DNA of 64,000 nucleotides from Pseudomonas sp. Root71 (GTDB lineage Bacteria; Pseudomonadota; Gammaproteobacteria; Pseudomonadales; Pseudomonadaceae), in contig NZ_LMHY01000027.1 in the NCBI RefSeq assembly GCF_001429045.1, positions 310,001-374,000 on the forward strand. Reading direction: 5' to 3'. Below the pieces are notes generated by a model. That model ran no database searches, was not told the origin of the DNA, and worked only from the letters and a program-made list of their open reading frames with translations. Below are positions 44,620 through 53,888 of the stretch, in pieces; within the stretch, counting starts at the first letter, position 1; every line of letters starts with the position of its first letter. A program made the translations under genes and the position numbers.

Positions 44620-44646
44620 TACAGAACCGCGCCCTCCTGCCGATAC
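44620..44646 (+). promoter_or_regulatory. Candidate FliA (sigma-28) promoter of the chemoreceptor gene
   Basis: TACA (44620-44623), 15 bases, then GCCGATAC (44639-44646). Consensus is TAAA-N15-GCCGATAA, so 10 of 12 positions match with exact spacing. It ends 40 bases before the chemoreceptor ATG; chemoreceptor genes are common FliA targets. Confidence 0.6.
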
Positions 44647-44686
44647 ACCCCCCATAAAACCAAATTGTGGTCCAGGGAGTTTCAGC

Positions 44687-46603
44687 ATGTACCAATGGCT
44701 AGCCGAGAATCTGGGAAACGTCAGCGTTAAACGCAAGCTGGGGATCGGCTTCGGCCTGGTGCTGTTATTGACCCTGCTGATCACCTTCACCGGCTGGAGC
44801 GGCCTGAGCGACGTGACCAGCCGTGGCGACAAACTGGGGTTCATCGCCAGTCTCAACGACCTGACCAAGGATCTGCGCATCGCACGTCTGAATTACGAGA
44901 TGCGTCGCGGTGAACAAGGTCCCGGTGCTGTCAACGATCTGTTGGGCAAGCTCGAAAGCGGCCTGCAGACCGCCCGTGGCCTGATCGAGCAACCGGCCGA
45001 TACGGCCATGGTCGATCAACAACTGGCCGCGGTCGCCGAATACCGTCGTGCCTTCAACGACATGACCCAGGCTGGCGCCCACCGTGAAGATGCCCGCAGC
45101 AAACTCGGCGCCACCGCCGACAACGCCGTGGCCCGCGTCGCCGAAGTGGAAAAATCCATGCTGCAAGGTGACAGCGTGGCGGCGTTCAACAGCGTGATCG
45201 ACCTGAGCAAACTGATCCAGCGGGCGCGCTTCCAGGTGCGTGGCTACACCTACAGCGGCAAGAGCGAAGCCGAACAGCCAGCCCTAGACGCAATCGACAA
45301 TGCCCTGAAGAACCTCGAGAGCCTGCCGGCCAAACTGCCTGAAGAAAACATCGCCAACCTGCAACAGGCAACTGACTCGCTGAAGGCCTATCGCGCCGCC
45401 GTCAGCCAGTTCCGCGACTCTCAGGTGGCCAGCGCCAAGGCTCTGGCACGCATGTCTGCCCAAGGCGAAATCCTGTTGGACATGAGCCAGAAACTCACCG
45501 CCTCGCAAACCGTCGTGCGTGATACCGACGCCGCCCACGCCAAGAACATGCTGACCCTCGCCACCGTGCTGGCCATCGCCTTCGGCCTGTTGGCCGCCTG
45601 GGCGATCACCCGGCAGATCATCATTCCGTTGAACCAGACCCTGGTCGTGGCCCAGCGCGTCGCCAGTGGCGACCTGACCCACAACCTGACGTCCCAGCGT
45701 CGCGACGAGCTCGGCCAGTTGCAGCGTGCCATGCAAAGCATGACCCAGGGCTTGCGCGAACTGATCGGCGGCATCAGCGATGGCGTCACGCAGATCGCCA
45801 GCGCCGCCGAAGAGCTGTCTGCCGTCACCGAGCAGACCAGCGCCGGGGTCAACAGCCAGAAGGTCGAGACCGATCAGGTCGCCACCGCCATGAACGAAAT
45901 GGCCGCCACCGTACAGGAAGTCGCGCGCAACGCCGAAGAGGCCTCCGAAGCCGCCGTCGCCGCCGACCAACAGGCCCGTGAGGGCGACAAAGTGGTCGCT
46001 GAAGCCATCGCCCAGATCGAACGCCTTGCCAAGGAAGTCGGCCACTCCACCGAGGCCATGGGTGAACTCAAGCGCGAAAGCGACAAGATCGGCAGCGTGC
46101 TCGACGTCATCAAGTCCGTGGCCCAACAAACCAACCTGCTGGCCCTCAACGCCGCGATTGAAGCTGCTCGCGCCGGTGAAGCCGGGCGTGGTTTTGCCGT
46201 GGTCGCCGACGAAGTCCGCAGCCTGGCCCAGCGCACCCAGAAGTCCACCGAAGAGATCGAAGAGCTGATCGTCGGCCTGCAAAACGGCACCCAGCAAGTC
46301 GCGACCATCATGGACAACAGCCGCACCCTGACCGACAGTAGCGTTGAACTGACCCGCCGCGCCGGCGGTTCACTGGAAAGCATCACCCGCACGGTGTCGG
46401 CGATCCAGGCGATGAACCAGCAGATTGCTGCTGCCGCCGAACAGCAAAGCGCCGTGGCCGAAGAGATCAACCGGAGCGTGCTGAACGTGCGGGATGTGTC
46501 GGATCAGACCTCGGCGGCGAGCGAGGAAACCGCAGCGTCCAGCGTTGAGCTGGCGCGGTTGGGGACGCATTTGCAGATGCTGGTGGGCAAGTTCAGGGTT
46601 TGA
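44687..46603 (+). CDS. Methyl-accepting chemotaxis protein with a large helical sensor domain (McpK-like)
   Basis: The 638-residue receptor has membrane helix 1 (about 18-40), a periplasmic all-helical region of about 245 residues, membrane helix 2 (about 288-308), a HAMP domain and a signalling domain with the hairpin tip motif VAQQTNLLALNAAIEAARAG and methylation-rich flanks. The sensor size suggests a helical bimodular (HBM) domain. Position after rsmE matches P. aeruginosa McpK, an HBM receptor for 2-oxoglutarate; the same ligand here is an inference from position only. There is no C-terminal CheR pentapeptide. Confidence 0.9.
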   Translation: MYQWLAENLGNVSVKRKLGIGFGLVLLLTLLITFTGWSGLSDVTSRGDKLGFIASLNDLTKDLRIARLNYEMRRGEQGPGAVNDLLGKLESGLQTARGLIEQPADTAMVDQQLAAVAEYRRAFNDMTQAGAHREDARSKLGATADNAVARVAEVEKSMLQGDSVAAFNSVIDLSKLIQRARFQVRGYTYSGKSEAEQPALDAIDNALKNLESLPAKLPEENIANLQQATDSLKAYRAAVSQFRDSQVASAKALARMSAQGEILLDMSQKLTASQTVVRDTDAAHAKNMLTLATVLAIAFGLLAAWAITRQIIIPLNQTLVVAQRVASGDLTHNLTSQRRDELGQLQRAMQSMTQGLRELIGGISDGVTQIASAAEELSAVTEQTSAGVNSQKVETDQVATAMNEMAATVQEVARNAEEASEAAVAADQQAREGDKVVAEAIAQIERLAKEVGHSTEAMGELKRESDKIGSVLDVIKSVAQQTNLLALNAAIEAARAGEAGRGFAVVADEVRSLAQRTQKSTEEIEELIVGLQNGTQQVATIMDNSRTLTDSSVELTRRAGGSLESITRTVSAIQAMNQQIAAAAEQQSAVAEEINRSVLNVRDVSDQTSAASEETAASSVELARLGTHLQMLVGKFRV

Positions 46604-46614
46604 CGGCATACCCA

Positions 46615-46632
46615 TCGCGAGCCTGCTCGCGA
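46615..46632. repeat. Remnant of a family A REP unit
   Basis: TCGCGAGCCTGCTCGCGA is a perfect 8-bp palindrome around CT that matches the end of the family A unit; the flanking GTGGGAGC part is missing. Confidence 0.5.
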
Positions 46633-46686
46633 TTGCAACAACACGAAGTGACTGACATATCTTCAGCAAAGGCTTTTTCTGAGACA

Positions 46687-46714
46687 AAAAAAACCCGCTT
46701 TCGCGGGTTTTTTT
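46687..46714. terminator. Bidirectional terminator between the chemoreceptor gene and opgH
   Basis: AAAAAAACCCGC and GCGGGTTTTTTT pair around TTTC. It ends one base from the opgH stop and serves both converging transcripts. Confidence 0.95.
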
Positions 46715-46715
46715 A

Positions 46716-49286
46716 TTATGCCAACTGAGGCTGTTCGCTCATTGGCTTGAGCGGTAGCAGCGGCGCGTGAGGGTCGGCCTTGACCGACTCGCGCCAGGCG
46801 CCCAGCCACTCTGGGTGACCTTCGCCCCAGACCTGCTCATGCAAGCGAGCCAAGGCCACCGGGTCGCTCAGCAGTTGCACCTTCTCGTTGTTGGTCAACC
46901 CTTGCGGGCCAACCTTCATCGCGTGGCGAACCCGCTCGATCCGCAGCCATTCAATCGGCTCGGCCTGATTGTGCCGGGAGGTCGCCAACGAGCACGCCAG
47001 GGCATTCTGTTGTGGGTCGACCACCGAACGGACAAAGCCGTCGTTCAGCGCATGCCAGCGGTTTTCGTGGGTGTACTGGTCGGTCGCCAGCAGGGCCTGC
47101 GGCGGATTGTATTCCTCAGGGATCAGGAACAGGCTCTCGTCACGTGACTTCAGGCCCAGGCCGACGCGGCTGGAGATCACCGATACCGGGATCGACAGCA
47201 TCAACGAACCGACGATCGGCACCAGCCACCACAGGAAGCTCGGGTTCAGCCAGATCACCAGCATGGCCCAGAAGAAGCCCAGCAGGGTTTGCGGGCCGTG
47301 GCGCTTGACCGCCTCGCTCCATGGCGTGGAGTCGTCGTCACGTTGCGGCGAGTTCCAGGTCGCGGCCCAGCCGAGGAACGCGGCGAGGACGAAACGGGTG
47401 TGGAAGATCATCCGCACCGGCGCCAGCAGCATGGAGAACAGCATCTCCAGCAGCATCGACAGGGTCACCTTGAACTTGCCGCCGAACTCTTTCGCACCCT
47501 TGGCCCAGATCAGGATGATGCTCAGCAGCTTCGGCAGGAACAGCAGCACGATGGTGGTCGAGAACAGCGCAATCGCCTTGTCCGGGTGCCATTGAGGCCA
47601 CAGCGGATAGAGTTGGCGCGGTTCGAGGAAGTACTGTGGCTCCATCAGCGTGTTGACCGCCAGCAGCGCGGTCGACAGCACCAGGAAGAAGAACCACAAC
47701 GGCGCCGACAGGTAGGACATCACGCCGGTCAGGAACACCGCGCGGTGCACCGGGTGCATACCCTTGACCAGGAACAGGCGGAAGTTCATCAGGTTGCCGT
47801 GGCACCAGCGACGGTCACGCTTGAGTTCGTCCAGCAGGTTCGGCGGCAGTTCTTCATAGCTGCCCGGCAAGTCGTAGGCAATCCACACGCCCCAGCCAGC
47901 ACGGCGCATCAACGCGGCTTCTACGAAGTCGTGAGACAGGATCGAGCCGGAGAACGCGCCTTTACCCGGCAACGGCGCCAGGGCGCAGTGGTCGATGAAC
48001 GGCTTCATGCGGATGATCGCGTTGTGGCCCCAGTAGTGCGACTCGCCCAACTGCCAGAAGTGCAGGCCGGCGGTGAACAGCGGGCCATACACGCGAGTGG
48101 CGAACTGCTGCATGCGCGCATACAGGGTATCCATGCCCGACGCCCGTGGCGCGGTCTGGATGATCCCGGCGTCCGGCGTGGCTTCCATCAGGCGCACCAG
48201 ACTGGTCAGGCACTCGCCGCTCATCACGGAGTCGGCGTCGAGTACGACCATGTACTTGTAGTCACCGCCCCAGCGACGGCAGAAGTCGTCGAGGTTGCCG
48301 CTTTTGCGTTTTACGCGACGACGGCGACGGCGATAGAAGATCTTGCCGAAGCCCCCGGCTTCACGGCAGACGTCCAGCCAGGCCTGCTGCTCGGCAACGC
48401 AGATGTCAGCGTCGTTACTGTCGCTGAGCACGAAGAAGTCGAAGCGGTCCAGGTCACCCGTGGCCGCCACCGACTCGAACGTCGCGCGCAGGCCGGCGAA
48501 TACACGAGGCACGTCTTCGTTGCAGATCGGCATCACCAAAGCGGTGCGTGCATCCTTCGGAATTGGCTCGTTGCCGGCACTTTTACCGGAGATACGGTAT
48601 TTATCGTGACCGGTCAGCAATTCGAGGAAGCCCATCAGCGCGGTCCAGAAACCGGCCGACACCCAGCAGAACAGAATCCCGAACAGGATCAGGATGCTGG
48701 TCTGCAAGGCATACGGCAGCACTTGCGTGGCGGTTTGCAGCAGCGGTTGGTGCAAGACTTCTTCGAGGTCGACGAACGACCAGCCCTGGTACGGCATGAT
48801 GCCTTTCATGTACCAGCCGGCGACGATGGTCTGGCCGAGCATCAGCAGCAACAGAATGTAGCGACGGATCGAACCCACGGTGCGCCAGCGTGCGGCCGGC
48901 AGGACACGTTCGTCCTTCGGCGGCTTCGGCGGGTTGGTACGACCGGTCATCCGGCGCCAGCCACGCACCAGAATGTTGGTGCGCCACGGCTCCGGCACGA
49001 CCTTGGTCCGCCGGATCGGCGGGGTCGCCTTGAGGCAGACCCGGCCGTTGGCGTCGAGCACCAGCATTTCCGCGTCCTGCAGCTCTTCGGCAGTGCTCAG
49101 GGTCAGGCGTTTGCCCACCGAAGCCTGGGCGGCTTCGGTCGGGGCGTCGAACGTCGACGATGACAGGCGTTCGTGCAATTCGCTGAAAGACTGGCAGCCC
49201 GCGAGTTCCGCGCGCTGCTGGTCGGTCATCGGCAGATGCGCCAGATACTCGGAAAGAGTTTCTGGCCGTACTTGAGAGTTACTCAT
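46716..49286 (-). CDS. opgH: Glucan biosynthesis glucosyltransferase OpgH
   Basis: The 856-residue polytopic membrane protein is a GT2 enzyme that makes the beta-1,2-glucan backbone of osmoregulated periplasmic glucans from UDP-glucose. Seen: about eight hydrophobic segments, the cytoplasmic GT domain with VVLDADSVMSGECL (DxD) and LKRDRRWCHGN (acceptor-binding (Q/R)xxRW-type motif), and an N-terminal cytoplasmic extension. It overlaps opgG by 8 bases. Confidence 0.97.
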   Translation of the reverse strand: MSNSQVRPETLSEYLAHLPMTDQQRAELAGCQSFSELHERLSSSTFDAPTEAAQASVGKRLTLSTAEELQDAEMLVLDANGRVCLKATPPIRRTKVVPEPWRTNILVRGWRRMTGRTNPPKPPKDERVLPAARWRTVGSIRRYILLLLMLGQTIVAGWYMKGIMPYQGWSFVDLEEVLHQPLLQTATQVLPYALQTSILILFGILFCWVSAGFWTALMGFLELLTGHDKYRISGKSAGNEPIPKDARTALVMPICNEDVPRVFAGLRATFESVAATGDLDRFDFFVLSDSNDADICVAEQQAWLDVCREAGGFGKIFYRRRRRRVKRKSGNLDDFCRRWGGDYKYMVVLDADSVMSGECLTSLVRLMEATPDAGIIQTAPRASGMDTLYARMQQFATRVYGPLFTAGLHFWQLGESHYWGHNAIIRMKPFIDHCALAPLPGKGAFSGSILSHDFVEAALMRRAGWGVWIAYDLPGSYEELPPNLLDELKRDRRWCHGNLMNFRLFLVKGMHPVHRAVFLTGVMSYLSAPLWFFFLVLSTALLAVNTLMEPQYFLEPRQLYPLWPQWHPDKAIALFSTTIVLLFLPKLLSIILIWAKGAKEFGGKFKVTLSMLLEMLFSMLLAPVRMIFHTRFVLAAFLGWAATWNSPQRDDDSTPWSEAVKRHGPQTLLGFFWAMLVIWLNPSFLWWLVPIVGSLMLSIPVSVISSRVGLGLKSRDESLFLIPEEYNPPQALLATDQYTHENRWHALNDGFVRSVVDPQQNALACSLATSRHNQAEPIEWLRIERVRHAMKVGPQGLTNNEKVQLLSDPVALARLHEQVWGEGHPEWLGAWRESVKADPHAPLLPLKPMSEQPQLA

Positions 49287-51093
49287 CGGCAGGCAACTGA
49301 TAGCTCCAGGTTTCGGTCAGGACTTCTTCAGTCGGTGCCGATTCCGGTGTGGCTGGGGCCGCGTCGGCAGCAACAGGCTGCTTGGCGTCTTTATTGGCCT
49401 GGTCCTTGGCATCTGCAACAGGCTTGGCTTCGGCCTGCTTGGCCTCCGCTTGCCTGGCTTCCTTGTCCGCTTTCTCTTGTTGCTTGGCGGCAACCTTGTC
49501 GGCCTTGGCAACCGACGAGTTCGACGCTGGAATCGAAGTCTTGGCCAGGTCCGCCGGCACGATGTTCTGCACCAGCGCGGCACGCATCTCGGTGGACTTG
49601 CCCGGGTCCTTGATCTTCATCCGCAGGGTCAGGCGCCAGCCCTTGGTTTCAGGGTTGTAACGCACGCTGTTTTCCACCAGCTCGGCGTTGTCGCCGACGC
49701 TGACCTGGCTGCGAACTTCCGTATCGGCCGGCAATGCCGCCAGGGACGGGCCTTCGAAGTCCACCAGGTAGGCAACGCTGCCGTCCGGCTGACGAATCAG
49801 GTTGGACTGCTTGACGTCACCCGTGGACCGCAGGGTCTGTTTGACCCAGGCGCTGTCCGGCGCGTGAATCGAGGCTTCATCCATGGTCCAGTGCATACGA
49901 TAAGCGACATCGAGCGGCTGGCCAGGTTCCGGCAGTTTTTCCGGATTCCAGAAGGCGACGATGTTGTCGTTGGTTTCGTCGGCGGTCGGAATCTCGACCA
50001 GGTCGACTGTGCCTTTGCCCCAGTCACCCTTCGGCTCGATCCAGGCGCTTGGACGCTTGTCGTAACGGTCGTCGAGGTCTTCGTAATGGCTGAAGTCGCG
50101 GCCACGCTGCAGCAGACCGAAGCCGCGCGGGTTTTCCACGCTGAAGTTGCTCACGGCCAGGTGTTTCGGATTGTTCAGCGGACGCCAGATCCACTCGCCG
50201 TTGCCGGCATGGATCGCCAGACCGCTGGAATCGTGCAGCTCGCGACGGTAGTTCAGTACTTTCGACGGCTGGTTGGCGCCGAACAGGAACATGCTGGTCA
50301 ACGGGGCAATGCCCAGTTTGCCGACCTTGTCACGCAGGAACATCTGCGCCTTGACGTCGACGATGGTGTCGCTGCCCGGACGCAGGGTCAGGCGATAGGC
50401 GCCGGTGGCACGCGGCGAGTCCAGCAGGGCGAAGATCACCAGGTGCTTGTCGCCTGGCTTGGGCTGCTGAATCCAGAACTCGCGGAAACGCGGGAATTCT
50501 TCGCCGGACGGCAATGCGGTATCCAGCGCCATGCCGCGAGCGGACAAACCATAGACGTGACCCTTGCCGACGACGCGGAAGTAACTCGCGCCAAGCATGG
50601 TCATGATTTCGTCTTGCTTGTCGGCCTTGTTGATCGGGTACAGCACACGGAAACCGGCATAACCCAGTTGTTCAGTGGCCTTTGGATCGAACTGCAAGTC
50701 GCCGAAGTCGAAACGACTCGGATCGTATTTGATCTCTTCGACGGTGTTGGCGGTGATTTCGTTGATTTTCACCGGCGTATCGAAATGCATGCCCTGGTGA
50801 TAGAAGGACAGCTTGAACGGCGTCTTCTGATCAGCCCACTCGGCCTTTTCCGTCAGAAAACGAATTTTCTGATAGTCCGCGAATTTCATGTCGCGGAACT
50901 CGTTCGGCAGGTTACTGCGCGGCGCTTCGTATTTCTGCGCGGCCAGCTCTTTTGCCTTGACCGATACATCATCCAGACTGAATGCCCAAAGCTGACCGGC
51001 GCTGAGCAGGCAGAGCAGTGCAGAGCCCGCTACCAGGGCGCTGCGTAACCGTTTGGCAGACAATTTTGGTGCGTTACAGGGACTAACAATCAC
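49279..51093 (-). CDS. opgG: Glucan biosynthesis periplasmic protein OpgG
   Basis: The 604-residue periplasmic protein is needed for glucan release or branching. A signal peptide (about 1-37, ending AGQLWA) precedes the FSLDDVSVKAKELAAQKYE domain; the body is the two-beta-sandwich OpgG fold. A Lys/Ala/Glu-rich low-complexity stretch of about 55 residues is inserted just before the conserved end TETWSYQLPADE, making it longer than E. coli OpgG (511). The start is GTG at 51093 with GAGGG 6-7 bases upstream. The 321-base gap to dtd (51094-51414) holds no gene and no promoter I trust. Confidence 0.95.
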   Translation of the reverse strand: MIVSPCNAPKLSAKRLRSALVAGSALLCLLSAGQLWAFSLDDVSVKAKELAAQKYEAPRSNLPNEFRDMKFADYQKIRFLTEKAEWADQKTPFKLSFYHQGMHFDTPVKINEITANTVEEIKYDPSRFDFGDLQFDPKATEQLGYAGFRVLYPINKADKQDEIMTMLGASYFRVVGKGHVYGLSARGMALDTALPSGEEFPRFREFWIQQPKPGDKHLVIFALLDSPRATGAYRLTLRPGSDTIVDVKAQMFLRDKVGKLGIAPLTSMFLFGANQPSKVLNYRRELHDSSGLAIHAGNGEWIWRPLNNPKHLAVSNFSVENPRGFGLLQRGRDFSHYEDLDDRYDKRPSAWIEPKGDWGKGTVDLVEIPTADETNDNIVAFWNPEKLPEPGQPLDVAYRMHWTMDEASIHAPDSAWVKQTLRSTGDVKQSNLIRQPDGSVAYLVDFEGPSLAALPADTEVRSQVSVGDNAELVENSVRYNPETKGWRLTLRMKIKDPGKSTEMRAALVQNIVPADLAKTSIPASNSSVAKADKVAAKQQEKADKEARQAEAKQAEAKPVADAKDQANKDAKQPVAADAAPATPESAPTEEVLTETWSYQLPADE

Positions 51094-51414
51094 GAGCAAC
51101 CCTCGCCGAAAACAGATCAAAAAACCAACGGCCAGTTAAAGGGCCTGCACGGTGTACGGTATGAAAAAACCGCCCTTGCAAACCACTCTTGCCAAGTTGG
51201 CGAGCATTGTTCCGACTCCGCTGGGGCGAAATGATTCCCCAATCGGATCCGGACAAGTCTCTACCTAAGTCAAAATGGACCAACGAACGCTGATCCCCGT
51301 AGCGCGGGATTATCTAGTAGGCCGCGTTACAACGCATCAGGGGTAACAAAGTATTTATCGCGAAAAAGCCCTGTTTTCAGTCGAAATGAGCGTAAAAACT
51401 TGTTTCAAACGCTT

Positions 51415-51852
51415 TCAGGTCTGTAACAGGAAGGTTACCGGGCCATCATTGACCAGGTGCACCTGCATATCCGCGCCGAATCTACCTGATGCCACAGTGC
51501 CATGCACCTGTTTCGCTTTGCTTAATAGATAGTCGAACAACTCCTCGCCCAGCGCCGGAGGGGCCGCGGTCGAGAAACCCGGACGCAGCCCGCTTTTGGT
51601 ATCGGCAGCCAGGGTGAACTGAGAGACCAGCAGCAGCCCGCCGCCCACATCCGCCAGGGACAGATTCATCTTGCCCTCGGCGTCACTGAATACCCGATAG
51701 TTAAGCAGTTTATTAAGAAGTTTGTCGGCGCTGGCCCGCGTATCGTCGGGCTCGACGGCTACCAGGACCAGCAATCCCTGATCGACGGCACCCACGATCT
51801 CGCCCGCGACCTCGACCCGCGCGCCGCGCACACGCTGTAGCAGACCCTTCAT
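51415..51852 (-). CDS. dtd: D-aminoacyl-tRNA deacylase
   Basis: The 145-residue enzyme frees tRNA from mischarged D-amino acids and glycine. Seen: MKGLLQRVRGARVEV, the SQFTLAADTKSGLRPGF active-site segment and the C-terminal NDGPVTFLLQT cross-subunit Gly-Pro motif. The ATG overlaps the pip stop (ATGA). Confidence 0.97.
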   Translation of the reverse strand: MKGLLQRVRGARVEVAGEIVGAVDQGLLVLVAVEPDDTRASADKLLNKLLNYRVFSDAEGKMNLSLADVGGGLLLVSQFTLAADTKSGLRPGFSTAAPPALGEELFDYLLSKAKQVHGTVASGRFGADMQVHLVNDGPVTFLLQT

Positions 51853-52820
51853 GCTTCTTCAGGCGGCAGGTCGAGCAAACGCCGGGCCATCTGATCGGCG
51901 GCGCGTACCAGCGCGTCGGTGATGCCCGGCTCGGAAGCGGCATGACCGGCATCGCGGATGACCTGCAGTTCGCTGTTCGGCCACGCTTGATGCAATTCCC
52001 AGGCGTTATCCAGCGGGCAGATAACGTCATAGCGACCATGGATGATCACGCCAGGCAAATGGGCGATCTTGCCCATGTCGCGAATCAGCTGGTTCTGCTC
52101 CAGGAAGGCATTGTTGGTGAAGTAGTGGCATTCGATGCGGGCAATCGACAACGCACGTTGTGGTTCGGAGAAGCGATCGACCACCAGCGGGTTGGGACGC
52201 AGGGTCGCGGTACGGCCCTCCCAGGTGGACCAGGCCTTGGCCGCGTGCATCTGGGCGATCTGGTCGTTGCCGACCAGGCGCTTGTGGAACGCGGTGAGCA
52301 AGTCGTCGCGCTCGTCCAGCGGGATCGGCGCGATGTAGTCCTGCCAGTAATCGGGGAACAGGCGGCTGGCGCCGGCCTGGTAGAACCATTCGATTTCCTG
52401 CGGGCGGCAGAGAAAGATCCCGCGCAGGATCAGGCCGTGTACCCGCTCAGGATGGGTTTGTGCGTAGGCCAGCGCCAGGGTCGAACCCCAGGAACCGCCA
52501 AACAGCACCCACTTATCGATGCCCAGGTGCTGGCGAATCCGCTCGAGGTCGGCGACCAGGTCCCAGGTGGTGTTGTTTTCCAGGCTGGCGTGGGGGGTGG
52601 ATCGACCGCAACCGCGCTGATCGAAGGTGACAATGCGATAGAGGTTTGGATCGAAGAAACAACGACTTTGGGCATCACATCCGGCGCCGGGGCCACCGTG
52701 GATGAACACCACCGGCAAACCTTCCGGTGAACCGCTTTCGTCGACGTACAGGGTGTGGGTTTCGTCGACGGCCAGATCGTGCCGGGCGTGGGGTTTGATC
52801 TGCGGGTACAAAGTCTGCAT
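51849..52820 (-). CDS. pip: Proline iminopeptidase
   Basis: The 323-residue alpha/beta hydrolase removes N-terminal proline from peptides (S33 family). Seen: oxyanion motif HGGPGAGCD, nucleophile Ser in GGSWGSTLALAY, the acid in GRYDVICPLDNA and His in RDAGHAASE. It is cotranscribed with dtd, an arrangement kept in Pseudomonas. Confidence 0.95.
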   Translation of the reverse strand: MQTLYPQIKPHARHDLAVDETHTLYVDESGSPEGLPVVFIHGGPGAGCDAQSRCFFDPNLYRIVTFDQRGCGRSTPHASLENNTTWDLVADLERIRQHLGIDKWVLFGGSWGSTLALAYAQTHPERVHGLILRGIFLCRPQEIEWFYQAGASRLFPDYWQDYIAPIPLDERDDLLTAFHKRLVGNDQIAQMHAAKAWSTWEGRTATLRPNPLVVDRFSEPQRALSIARIECHYFTNNAFLEQNQLIRDMGKIAHLPGVIIHGRYDVICPLDNAWELHQAWPNSELQVIRDAGHAASEPGITDALVRAADQMARRLLDLPPEEA

Positions 52821-52924
52821 TGCGCACTCCGTAAGGGGTCGAGGTCATCCCTGGGGGGACTTCTATTATTCTGCCGTCCGGCATCATAAACCCGAATTAC
52901 GTCAATGAGCATGCCCGCGCGAAG

Positions 52925-53830
52925 TCAGAGTCTTTGCGCAAGATAACCAAACAGGGTTTCGTACAGCGCATCGACCTCGGTTACCTGCCCGCGGGCCCGC
53001 AAACAGCCATGGACCAAACCCTCGCCGACATACAGAGTGGCAATCACGCCCGCGGCATTCAGTCGCTCGGCATACAGCACGCCGTCATCACGCAACGGGT
53101 CGAATTGCGCCACGGCGATCAATGCCGGTGGCAGTCCGCTGAAGTCCGTGGCGAGCAATGGCATGGCGCAGGCGCTCGGATGGCGGGTGCCTTGCAGGTA
53201 AAGCGCGTGATAGTAATCGACGTCACTGCTGCTGAGTAACGGCGCGTCGATGCACTCACTGCGCGACGGCAGCCGGTGATCGCCACCCAACCCCGGATAG
53301 ATCAGCACCTGCGCGCACGGCAGCGGCTCACCGGCATCGCGTAGCGCCAGGCACAACGCCGCCGCCAGGTTGCCACCGGCACTGTCGCCGGCCACCAGCG
53401 TGCGCTCGGGGTCGAGTTTAAACGGCCCGGCGCGCAGTGCTCGCCACACCGTCAGGCAATCATCGAACGCGGCGGGAAACGGATGTTCCGGTGCCCGACG
53501 GTAATCGACGGCGATCACCCGTACACCGAGTGTCGATGCCCATTCGGCGCAGATGAAGTCGTGGGAATCGAGGTCCCCCACCACCCAGCCACCGCCATGC
53601 AAATAAACGATGCACGACGCACCGCTGGCCGGTGGCTGATAGGAACGAACCGCAACACCGTCCAACTCGAAATCGACCACCTGCAACCCGGCGGGACGTG
53701 CCGGGGTAAATGCCCGGCACATCTCGCTGTAGGCCTGGCGCAACCCGGTGATACTGCTGTCGGTACTGTTGAAACTCAGGGTTTTGTCGACGAAAGCCGT
53801 CATCTGTTTGGAAAGCGGGTATGGAGCCAT
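52925..53830 (-). CDS. Alpha/beta hydrolase, HSL/acetyl-esterase family
   Basis: The 301-residue protein shows the hormone-sensitive lipase-type HGGGW oxyanion motif, nucleophile Ser in GDSAGGNLAAAL, Asp in FDPLRDDG and His in LVHGCLR. Such enzymes hydrolyse short-chain esters; the substrate is unknown. AGG lies 6 bases before the ATG. It lies 58 bases downstream of the choline-type binding protein gene on the same strand, so the two may be cotranscribed. Confidence 0.88.
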   Translation of the reverse strand: MAPYPLSKQMTAFVDKTLSFNSTDSSITGLRQAYSEMCRAFTPARPAGLQVVDFELDGVAVRSYQPPASGASCIVYLHGGGWVVGDLDSHDFICAEWASTLGVRVIAVDYRRAPEHPFPAAFDDCLTVWRALRAGPFKLDPERTLVAGDSAGGNLAAALCLALRDAGEPLPCAQVLIYPGLGGDHRLPSRSECIDAPLLSSSDVDYYHALYLQGTRHPSACAMPLLATDFSGLPPALIAVAQFDPLRDDGVLYAERLNAAGVIATLYVGEGLVHGCLRARGQVTEVDALYETLFGYLAQRL

Positions 53831-53888
53831 GAGCCTGGTGCTCGTTCAGGGAAATGTGTGGGACCCACAGGACTTGATCAGACAGGGA

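Noticed and set aside
47289..49163. 624-codon frame antisense to opgH
   Set aside because: Arg/Gln-rich shadow translation; OpgH on the other strand is certain.
51094..51414. TAGATAAT-like -10 in the opgG upstream gap
   Set aside because: No -35 at suitable spacing; several equally weak alternatives exist.
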